Below, in pieces: positions 12,101-24,100 of a DNA stretch of 64,000 nucleotides. Under the pieces are notes generated by a model, which was given only the letters and a program-made list of their open reading frames with translations, was not told the origin of the DNA and ran no database searches. This DNA is from Membranipora membranacea. Its lineage: Eukaryota; Bryozoa; Gymnolaemata; Cheilostomatida; Membraniporidae. The number at the start of each line of letters is the position of its first letter. The stretch's first letter is position 1. A program made the position numbers and the translations under genes. Location of the stretch: the NCBI GenBank assembly GCA_914767715.1, contig OU612069.1, forward strand, positions 1,736,001 to 1,800,000, in the 5' to 3' direction.

Positions 12101-15100
12101 ACAAAGGAGGCGAATAAAGACATTGCAGCAACGCATACGCAGATTTGAGAAGGAGAGAGTACAACGTAACATGATAGGTATCTTAGACATGTTCAGACTG
12201 TAGAGATTCACTTATAGATACAGACACTAACGACCCGAATGATGATACTACACTGGTGTCCGTCAAGAATAGGGGCGGGCTTGTTGCACTTTCTCCCAAC
12301 ACAAAGAAGCTCTTCGTAGTGAGCGAGCAACTGCTCCGCAATTATATAACATGCAATGGTGTTGACACAAACATACTTATCAAAACCCGAAACAGAGTCC
12401 TCAACCATAGTCTTTTAGGAAATTTGCATGGATTTATGAAATGTGCTGTGCATTCCACTTCAACACTCAGATCCCTTATCCACCGATACATAATGATACG
12501 AGTTCATTACGAAACCCAGAAGATAACATCAGAGAAAAATGAAAACATCCGATCTAAACTCAATAGATTGGTAATATTTCAGCACCAGTAACTGGTCTAT
12601 CTATGCATATCATGATATGAAGTACGCAACTCGTACTTCTAGTGGTACTTCTGGATGTTCAGCTGCATAGTAAGAATAAGACTTCTCATTTATTATTACA
12701 ACCAATACAAGACACATTTTTATCTTCACTGTTGCTCCTTGCTAAAATGTATCAACGTTTACAGATATTGCCGACTTCTAATGGTTGTATCTCATTCAAT
12801 ATTTAAGCTAGAGAAAATATTCAGAGACAACGGCGTTGCTTGGTATATCAACTTTCGGATAAAATTAACTTGTAGGCATCGGTCTACGATATCTCTATGA
12901 GAAAAATGACATTATAGCTAATAATCAGTCATGCTCATATAGTAAAACCATTCATTGCAGCATGCACTGTGCACAGCACAGAAACGTTGTGTCGTTGGGG
13001 CATTCCAGTTATTATAGGCCTCACTGCTCACTGTATAAGCTCTATATCTGTCACTTGTCTAGGTTTATTATTAGTAGGTCTATGGCTTTAATACATCATT
13101 GACCTGGCATCCAAGTTTTTTTACCCAGTATTGGTACGAACCTCTATCTAGCTATATTATAACATTTAGGTACCTAGCTTTGAAAACATGCTTAAACATA
13201 CTTCTGTTGTTGGTCCGAAGCGTTGGCTGTTTGATGCTAAAATAGTGATCTGTATCCGTATCTGTTTGATTGCTGGAATGTGGTATTGGTGCTGTCAGGT
13301 GTGTTGTATGTGATGCCTCTTGTAGAACAGGATATCTCTTATCAGCTCCAACTGTAAATAATTGATGTATCGCAAGGAATTAACCTCTTGATGTGTACAT
13401 TATTTCGTGACAATTTGCATCTGAGTTGTGCTTCCGAGAAGTCATATCTAGGGGGATACATGATACACCGGTGCATTTAGCAAAAAATTCTTCAAATAAT
13501 AACCATGAGTCCAACACTGTTTGGCTTCTTTTCGAGTAGGACTCTTTACATAGTTACATTACATTATCTGTTACCCACAACGGTCAACCCACTACTGCCA
13601 TACGCACAAGCAAAACCAGATGCTTGCTTGCGAGATACTTGCTTTTATCACATCATGTTGTCTTTGTTGCAATCCTCCAGGAACCTGCTACTAACATGGA
13701 ATTCCCTTGGAAGTTGAATGTTTATTTTACCACAATAACTATCAATTGTAGGTACGATATTTTGGTCAAGTTATGTTGCTTCGTTTCATGTAACAATCTC
13801 CATACCATTAGTCTTGATATCATCATTCGTCTTGAATTTCGTATGTATTTATGATGTGACTATTGTTTCATTTTCTTTTAAAGCACACCAAGATCTTTGG
13901 GTTACTTTTTATAGCCATGTTGAAGAATAACGATTCAAGATACGCCAGTTCAAACTGCAGCTAGGTCCGGGAATACCCAATGGTTGTAGTAGAAATTCTC
14001 AAGACAACCATATAGATAATGCAAACATTGTGCGTTAAAATAGTTGGCACGCTCTGAGGCTATTTCTCAAGTATTTCGCAAATGTAGTTTGTGGCCCTTT
14101 CATTTTGAGCTACAGTTCTATTGATTTCACTCAATTTATATTTCGCATGTAACGCTACGTTCTACAATCATTGTTCATGCTCATACTCCTCCCCACAAGA
14201 GAATTATGCAGCAACAAGCCAGCCATCGCGCATCATGATGGTCACTTGCACCTTGACAATAGAGCAACAAGGTTTGCCTGTGAGATGTGAATTACTACAT
14301 ATTTTGCCTCATCCTCAAGTGCAGAGTTCATTTATTCATAGTACATACCATTTTTAAGGCACTTCCTAAACCCGTATTCATAGCTATCCGTCCATTCCTT
14401 ATCATCATCAATTTGCATTGACACTGAAAATAAACCAGATATTCTATACTATTCTTTCAAAGGTGAAACATCACTAACAGGCACCAATCAATTATTATCA
14501 TGGAGGTTTCCAACCATTGGGGTTTGTAAAGTAAACAAACTGAAATATGCTAGCGATCAGTGTCTATCCACAGAACACAACATGTCAAAAACCGGCCTGT
14601 TAGCCCATAAATAAGTCTCAGTAGGGTTCAGAAAACCCTTTGGCTCATATAATTGAGGATATTATTATGGTGTGAACAAAACTCACCCATGAAATAGATT
14701 TTTTCTAAGAACCAACTTCTAATGTTGAATGGAAACACCCCAAGGTTATGCCAATCGGGGAGTTCCTATTCCATAATTTTTTACAATGAATCCAATAGTC
14801 TAATCAGAAAGAATGCAGTACATTTAGCTTACAACCAAGATAAGGATGAGTAGAGGGGAAGCAACTGCAAATACAGGCAGATGTCAAATCTAACACTGGT
14901 GATGATACTGTCGCTTTTATATAAAAAGCTATCTTGAAACTGCCTCAATGAGGGTGGGATGTAGGGGATCAAAGGGAAAGAATTTAAAAACATACTGTCA
15001 TTGTACACCAATTTGGCAATACTAGCACCAATGTCTCTCTGTTTCTCGTCACTGAGTTGAAGTGCAATAGTAATCTCCTTCTTGAGCGAAATTCTGTATG

Positions 15101-18100
15101 CAGATTTTACATATTGACAGAGACTCAGGACCGCACGACGGCATGACTCTACCCTCGTTACATCCTCACCTACAAATTCAAATCGCATACCATTTCACAC
15201 TATTCTGATACAAAGGAACTGTTTTCCGCTCTTATCTCAAGCTTCAAGATTTTCTAAGCGCAATTGTAAGGATTGTTGTAACCTGATAGTGCATAACCCC
15301 CTTTTGTGTCAGAAACTTTTGGATATTCGGATTCGATTCTATAAAAACCTGAGGTTTGGATAATTGTTGAGTCTAATTGATCATAGAGCCGGAAGAAAAC
15401 AAGAGCCAGGATCAACAGTGGATTTGCTAGGAAGACCTTTCTCACAAGACACAGACTAGATTGTCAAAGTGTGAAGATGGTGGACCGAAAAGGTATAGAG
15501 TGGACAATGGAACAATATGTACACATTACTGGAGGCGCAAGAAACAGCTCATTATCATAAACAGCAGGACACCCTATCAACAGACTTACTGCTGAAAGGG
15601 TGTTGTAAAAATGTCCTAGTGTAGTACATCTCGATGAGTAGCTCTGTGATGTAAACTTTTCCAAGCAACTCCTCAGGTAGTATCATTTTCCTGGCTACGA
15701 GCTCTGCATAGTATCTGGAAATAAATGCAAAGGGATCAGAATAAAAGAAAACACTCTACATGTTTTAGTTTCTCAACACCATAATCTTCTTCGGCAGGAC
15801 CACAGCAATATAGTCAGCAGCTAGTTATGCAATAATTTCACATTGAGAAAATTCAGAGCACTTCCGGGTATAACTTATGTGGAGTGTTAGAAATTGTCCT
15901 CCCTTCTCATCTATGAGGTATCGAGGCCAAGTGCTGTGCCAACCCAATAAGCTACCACGTCAAAATACATTGAATTACTATTCTTTTCTACATAAGTTCA
16001 AAATGAATATAGTTCCATTGTCAGGAGACTACAATAGTAGATAATCTTCATTTATTAAGTAATACAGCTCTCTGAAGTAGATAGAAGTATATGGAGCTGG
16101 TACAGCACTAGACCTCACAGATGAGAAGGGAAGACAACTAACACTATACATAATTTTTTACCCTGAACTGCTCTGAATTTTCTGAGTGTGAAAATATTGC
16201 ATTACTACTGTAGAACTAGCTGCCAGTGCTATTGCAGGGGTCCTTCTGAAGTCTTTAAGTTAAGAGCTCCAGCATACCCTGCAAGGTTTTGCACACTTTT
16301 GCAATGCATTTTTGTTTTAGTCATAACAGATCAAAGCAGGGTACACCGCACAGCTTTCGCTGAGCGTTGGATCGAAATTATGCACACAAAACCAATTACC
16401 CATCAGTCAGGTGTTCATTCTCCAGGGATTGCTTTGAGCTACAGGTCTCTTCAGAAATTGCCATGTGACGTAGGTCAGCATCAGTCAAACGTTGAAATCG
16501 ACAGAGCTCACTGATGACCTTTTTGTAATCTCTATTGTCCAACAGGGGGTGCTTTGCAGATTTAGTGAACAACCTTTCTGCTGGCGTTTCATCTAAATCA
16601 CCGAATGTGCTGGAAATGGTTGAAAAAAATTTCAAATTGAATCTTATGTATAAAAAACTTAACTATACTAGATGATATTTTTTCTTGAGTGCCTACAGTA
16701 TACAATTATAATTCATTAATATCATCTTTCTCAGAAGATTTAGTTGGGAGATGAGAAAGTGAATAAAATTGCCAGGATGACCTGAGACGCTTTCTAGGGT
16801 TAAAAGAATTTATAATGAACTATATATTGATGAAATGTATATAATATATTACAGATATATATATACATAATTATTTAATATAATCTCACGATTTATCCCT
16901 ATATAACAAAAATTCATGATCAAGGACGGCTTCAGACCAGGGTATTGTTACTGTGGCATAACTGATTGATATAAATTGCGAGAAATTTGGGTGTGGTTGA
17001 GATATTGTTGAAATACAAATGTTGTCCCATTTACATCAATTGCCAAGTTATACTTTTTTCTCTATATATTAACAAAATTTTGACAATTGTGTCTAAGTTC
17101 TATGATGACATAGAATGTCGAGAGCTAAGCAGTACGACAAATATAATAACAGCTAAATTTACCTTAAAATAACTAAGGAGGGGAAGGTGCAGGGACACAG
17201 TGACTTAGTTTACATGAAAACACTAGACTTGCATAAGCTCTACTTACGTTTGAAGCATTTTGTACCCTTTGCCAGTCACTGTTAAAGAATACACGTTGAG
17301 GGCCTCATCCAGCAGCCCACTAGATTTGTGAGAATGCTCTCTGTGTGCCTGATGATAAGACGCCAGGGAGGTCAATAGGCTTGAATACAAAAGCTGCAAC
17401 ACATAAAACCCATGTTGCATTTGAATAAAATATGGCACTGAGGTGAGCTGTAAATACATCCCTACACTAAAATTCTTTATAAAGGAGTGAACTTGGAAGA
17501 TGCAACCTCAAAGGATCACAGAAATGACAATATATCTGTATATACTGTAGTAATGTATATACTGTAGTAATGGTAGATCAAGTTTAGTCTGATGAGGTTG
17601 TCTCAGGAGTTGTCCCTCACTTATTTGAATGATTATGAATGTCTAATTCATGATACAAAAGGAGCAGCTCAAATTTTTTGCTTACTTTGAGCTACTGAAA
17701 ATATGAGAGAAACGAAATGCAAAAATAGTCTTAGGCATATTATGCTTACATACATTATGGGACTATAATTTACAATAAATTCAATTTTACATATAGAATA
17801 CTACATATATATTGAACATACCCTATAGGAGTTTAATTTAGCTAGAGTTTAATTTCGCTATCTGGACCTGGTACTAAATTTCGCTAGTAGGCTTACTAGC
17901 GAAAATTAAATAAAATTTCCAAGCTGGGATTCGAACCCAGGGCATAATCCTCCATCTGGTTGCAAGGCAGACACTACCTTGCATGCGTAGGTAGGGTGTA
18001 TTCCTGTATAATTGTACATTGTTTATGAAACTAGCATTGCTTAGGAAGTAGTTTCCGCTATCATAAAATTTTGCTACTTAGGCAAAACCGCGAAAAGCGA

Positions 18101-21100
18101 ATCCTAAATGCCGCGAAAACTAAACTCCTATAGGGTATTAATAAACTAGAGACGAAGAATATGATCTACATTGAATTTAAGTTATTATACATATCTCTGC
18201 TGAATCGAATATAACAAAACACCATATACAACGACTACATTTAGCTCTAGTCTACTTCTACGTGATAAGTTCTCAGTTATGCTGAAAGCGCAAAATAACA
18301 AGCTGTTGCCAAGCCCAGAGAATATGGCGTATCAATTTAGTTTCTTGAAGTCTGCCGACATTAAATGGTATTGCAATAGGGAATTACTTCTACCTGCTAT
18401 TTATCAATTTCAAAATTTCCCACACCTGAACTGACACTACTGTCAACTCCACAAATGCCAGTCAAGAAGCATGTTAAAAACTGTTATTCATTATGAAATG
18501 TCAACTCATTATTTACATGTGTGCACTTTGAGACTTTTACCTTCAGTTCAATTGGTAAACAAGAGCAAGAGATTAAACTTGCTTGATGATTAGCACTCAC
18601 ATTTCTCTATGCCATTTGACAAAGCAGCAGCATCTACCATTGGCCTTATCATTACAGATGAAATAATGCCAGAATATCAATAAGCATATCTCACTAGAAT
18701 GGATTTTTAACGTAATATAATCGAGATATCCTTGCTGCCAGTTAGTGTGCTTTTTAGATACTAAGGTCTCAATAGTACCTCAGCGTTTTAGGTGGATTGT
18801 TCGACCCCAACTACCTCGATGGGTTTCTATTTCATCTCTTAACAAACAGGAGATACACAACAGTTTTTAGTACTTAGCCCACTCACTAGTATGACAGGTG
18901 TGTTCTCGTGGTTTACTGTACCGTCAGTTATGAGCTCCTGTATGTTGTTGGACAAAGTCTCCAAGTGTCTATACAAATAACTTGGAGCATTATGGGTACT
19001 TTGATGTCTCTCATACTTTGGAATGATTCTTGTCAGTGCAACCAGACACATTCTAAAATTAAAACACAAAATGATGAGGCTGCCCATGTCGGGATGGGGT
19101 ATCATTGTGAAATTACTTAATCTAATGGGATAATATTTACTGCATAGTAAAGAGTAACCGGGTTTAAAACAATACCTCATTGCTCAATAGAAGATTGCAT
19201 CTTTTGCATGGTGAAAATGATTTGATCTGAACGGGATTATTCAGTGAGTAATTTCAAGATACATTTTAAAAGCTGCTAAGACCCAGCTGAATTAGAATCA
19301 GACAGAGCAGTTTTCTGTCTCTTTTTATGCACTATGTAACTATTACTGCTATGTCTTTGAGCGTCGCCGAAACTGAAACAGACACAAATGAAAATGGCTA
19401 CATGAAACGTTGACGATGAGAAATCTGATAGCCTGGAGAGACGCTCGGCTATTATAGAATTAGAACTGAGAAGAATGGATGTGGAGATAGCTGCTCTTCA
19501 AGAAACACGTCTGCAAGATAATGGTCAATGAGGATGGAGAAGGCCAAACTCTTTCCTGGAAGGGTACAAACATCCTGAAAGAAGGATAAAGGGCATTGGA
19601 TTTGCTATCACGAATGAGATGGTGAAGAAGTTGGACCAACTACCAGTGGGTATGAATGACGAACTGATGAGTCTGCAACTAAATCTATGAAAAAACAACC
19701 GCAGAAGCAACAATATTCTGAGCTTACGCTCCTACACTCCAAGCCGATCAACATGAGCAGGAAGAGTTCTACCATGGAAAAGATGCTATTCTATTGCTGC
19801 TAACCAAAATATGCTGAGCGCAATCTGACAATTACCAACACACGCTTCAGGCAGAAAGATAGAAGGAAGAAATCTTGGAGACACCCAAGATCTGGTCACT
19901 GGCATCTCATTGACTTTATTAAAGTGAAGGTGACGCTCATGACGTTGTAATTGTAATTGTATTGTATTACATTCTGCCATACTCAATATACATGTATACG
20001 AGATGATATCGAATGTACGTAAGTGTGGGTTAAAAAACTGGTAGCTGCAAAAATAAAAATACATAACTAAAAGGATATACTGCAGTTAGGTACGGTTAAG
20101 TACGATACACAAGACCATTATCATGATAGGTCATAAAATAGTTAAAAAAGCTGTTAGACCTCTTTGTGGTTCTGCATCGTTTTGGACGGAATACTTGTTT
20201 GGCTCGAGAGGAAGTTCTGTTACTGTTAAAACTTAGCGACTATAAAGTGGATGGGATTCATCCTTTAAAATCTTTGTGAAGTGACTGTATGAGCTATCAA
20301 AGAGAAAATTGCAAAGATAGGGAATGCGTAACATTCCTAGCAGATCTTCATAGTCATGATCAGGCAGTATAATCTTTGAGGCTGAGCGCTGGAGACGCTG
20401 GAGACGCTGGAGACGCTCTAATCTTTCACAGTTTGTGTCACCAATGAGGGAAAACCATGCAGGCGAGGCATAACAGATAATGGGACAGATGTTGCTAAGA
20501 TAAAAAGTCCTCAAGCCATCGCTGTCAAGTCCTATGGATTTCAATTTACGCATTAAAAACAATCGTGTGTTACATTTTGTTACTAATGTATCGATATGCA
20601 TATTAAAAGAGAGTTTATCATCAATAAAAATTCCCAAGAATTTGGTGAAAGCATTAGGTTGCATCAATGCATCATCAACAACAACATCATAACTATAGTT
20701 GTGCTTATAATTTAGGCAGGTGTTCATCAACTCTGACATCTCAGCGTTTAGCAGCATATTATTTTCATCAGCCCATTTTTGGGTAGATAATATAGCTCTA
20801 GCAATAGCAGACGACTCGAAGTTGGAAGTAACTGTGGTGTAGAATGTTACATCGTCTGCATAATTAATGTGTTCAAAGCCCGGTACTGCAAGGCCATTTG
20901 AATAGATGAGCCACAGTATTGGCCCAGCTTAGTACCTTGGGGTGCTCCGACATTACTCTCTGTGTAGCTAGATTTCTGGTAACCATATTTGACACACTGT
21001 ACCCTGTCTTTGAGGAAGCTGGATACCAGAGCTGTTATTTTAGTGTTGAATTGATATTTGTGCATCTTGTCTATGAGGATAGCTGGCTGTAACCTGTCAA

Positions 21101-24100
21101 AGGCCTTAGAAAAGTCGAATGCAGCACTTTGAATTAATTTAGAGTTGGGTTGTCTAGTTCAGATGAGTAATCATCTAAAAGTTTTATCAATGCATCCACT
21201 GTGCCTTTATTAGGCTGGTATGCGAACTGCGAGGGCTCTATGATCTCCTCTAATTTACTTCTCATTTTTCCAATAATAGCGGCTTCGTACACCTTACCAA
21301 GATGGAAAAGAAGTTGATACTAACCAATAGTCCTTGAACTTAGTAGGGCAGGACACTTTCGGGAGGGGGCTAATCTGAGATTTTTTCCATTTCATTGGAA
21401 ATTCATTTGAGCGTGGCATACAGTTTATGATGTCAGTGAGGGGAATGCACATATCCTCACGACCTTCAAGGGAGACCCAGGTTGGAAAGTCCTCTTCAGT
21501 TGTAGCTTTAGTTGGAGCTAGTCTGTTCAATAAAAGTTTTACTTCCCCGATACTTAATGTGTCAAGAGCGTGAGATGGTACATCATCATATTCAGGAGTT
21601 GTCTTTTCAAGCACAGCGTTCCCACCTACCGTAGAGTAATAATCAATGAGTTTATCACAGAATGTTGAAGCTGTCATTGGGTTACCTTCTATTGTTGGTA
21701 TAGTTTCCAAAGCTGTCTTGTTTGGTTGTGTGATCGACTTTAGTGTGGCCCACCATTCTTTGGTGTTTTGATTAGTATTTAGTTTTGGTTTGTAATAAAT
21801 GCCCTCTTGCTAGCTCTTATTCTCCTTTACACCAGAGCCCTCAATACTTTCCATGATTTGCATTTCATTTTATGAGCTTTTTCACGTGCTCTGATTAGCT
21901 TTTCTATACCAGGCGTTATCCAGTGTGGACGATCACGTCTGAGTTTGCGAACTTTATATGGGCAATCTGTATCCAGTGCTCTGGTGATAATGGAATGAAG
22001 TGCCTCAACTTTCTGAGCCTCACCTGTGCAGTAGAGTCATCAGATGACGGAGGGACGGATCAACAAATCATTTCGCCTGTATTGAACATCCAACTCAAGC
22101 CAAAGCGACAAACATCAATGAAGAAAAATCCAAAAAAATACAATGTGAAGAAAAGTTCCAAACAGAAGTTCCTGCGAGTCTCAAAGAAATAATGAAAACA
22201 ATATTGACAAAACCTGGAATGACCTAAAGGGAGCCATTACACAAACATGCGGGAATGAACTTGGAAAGCTGAAAGGGCATAATGAGGACTGGTTTGGCGA
22301 CAAATGACATTGGGAATCAAGAGCTAATAGCTGCAAAGCAGGTGTCCTTCAGAAAGGATTACAGTGATAATCAGCAAAAAGAATAACTACCATTAAGTGA
22401 GATCCAAATCACAGCTGAAGATAAGAAAACTGCAAAATGACTGGTGGATAGGCAAATCAGAAGAGCTGAAAGGAGAGGCTATTGTGGATGAAGATGTCAC
22501 AGATGTTCTTCCACAGAATAAGATACTGAATCATCTAGCTGCCCTCAAAGAGGTGTTTAAGAACAGAGGAGACAATCTCACACAGGCGCTATTTGAACTA
22601 TTCATCCGAATATGGGAGAGCAAAGTCATACTTGCAGATCTCCGGGATGCCAACAGTGTGACAGTATTAAAGAAAAGGAATAAATCAGAGTGTGGGGACT
22701 ACAGTGGAATGTCTCTGTCCATTGCAGGAAATATACTGGCACGGTTAGTCAGCTATCGGCTCAGCAAACTAACAGAAGTGTGTCTGCCGGAGAGTCAAAG
22801 TGGTTTTATGCTGAGTCATGGAACAGTAGACATGCTATTTGCTGCTAGACAGATACAAGAAAAATTTTGAGAGCAGAACAGACACCTATTTATGACTTTC
22901 ATTGACTTAACCAAGGCATTTGACACTGTACATCGATCTACACTATGGAAAATACTGCAGAAGATTGGATATCCCAAAAAGCTTATCGACATTGTGGGTA
23001 ACATCCATGATAAAATGACGGCCTATATGCTAGTGAGTGGTGGGGAGTTCGGAGTGAAAACTGGGGTGATGCAAGGATATTCTTGGCTGCTGTTCTCCAT
23101 CTAGTCAGACAGAACATGCCAGATGGAATAAAATTTGATTCTGTTTAGTGATTCGTTGACAAATAAAATATCCGCTGCCCTAAGGCCAAGACAAAAATAT
23201 GTCAAGCAACAATCAGTGAGCTGCAGCCGAGTGACAATGACATGGTTGCCGACAGCGCAGAAAACATCCATCATGTTATGGATCCTTTTAACAATGAATA
23301 CACTGCACTAGAACTAAAGCTGAACTAAACTAACACAAGCTCGGTATCAACCTCGACCATGTGCCTGCCACCAAGAACAGCCTGAGAATATCACAGCAGA
23401 AACTAGAAAATGTGGAGATTCAATTACCTTCGAAGCAGTCTGTCAGCAAAAGCTAATATTGATGCAGATATATCTCGTAGATTCCAGGCCGCAGGTACGG
23501 CGACTGGAAAACTACTGACACTTGTATTCAACATTAAAGACATCAACATACAAACAGAAATGAAAGTCTATACAACCTACACTGCTATAATATACATATT
23601 ATGGCTCAGAAGCATTGGTGACCTACGGTCATAATATGAAAGCACTAGAGAAGTTCCACAAACGCAGTGTCAGAATACTAGGTGTCAAGTTTCAGGATTG
23701 TGAAGCAACAAACAGCGGGTTTGAGCGGACCAGAACAAAATGTTGAGGCAACAATTATCAAGAACCAGCTTCAGTGGTTAGGCCATGTTGTTCGCTTGTC
23801 CTCTAACCCAAGCATATGATGTACACTGAGCTTCAAACTGGTAAGCGCACCACGTGTGGACAGAGGAAAAGAAACGAAGACAAGCTGAATTGTAGCTTGA
23901 AGCAGTGCTGCATTGTTACAAGGAGCTGGGAGAGTCTGGCAAGAGACAGGAAACCTGGCGTGATACAATACACCATGGTTTCCGACTCTTTGAAAACAAC
24001 GGAATACGGAAAGGAGTAAAAAGAGAGCAGCCCGTAAGGCTAGCCAAGGATAATGCACTCCTACAAATGATCAGGGCTACAACTGCTCTTATTGTGACGA

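Larger units (their letters stand above)
10567..13084 (+). mobile_element. P-superfamily DNA transposon, non-autonomous or decayed, with long TIRs
   Basis: The terminal inverted repeats start with a perfect 29-bp match beginning CATAGACCTACTAATAATAA and continue imperfectly for about 230 bp (roughly 10567-10795 and 12855-13084). The flanks GTTTTAAT (10559-10566) and GCTTTAAT (13085-13092) are a 7/8-matching 8-bp target duplication, the size produced by P elements. Inside lie a THAP domain, a basic coiled coil and a transposase-like C-terminus in three separate frames. The central catalytic region is missing, so this copy cannot encode a full transposase. It sits in a gene A intron. Confidence 0.85.

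Noticed and set aside
11619-12408. Overlapping frames opposite or beside the THAP frame
   Set aside because: They are shadow frames of the transposase relic and contain no domain pattern of their own.
15254-15445. Minus-strand open frame between gene A exons
   Set aside because: It falls in the intron between two exons that already join in phase, and contains no splice-bounded segment or recognisable motif.
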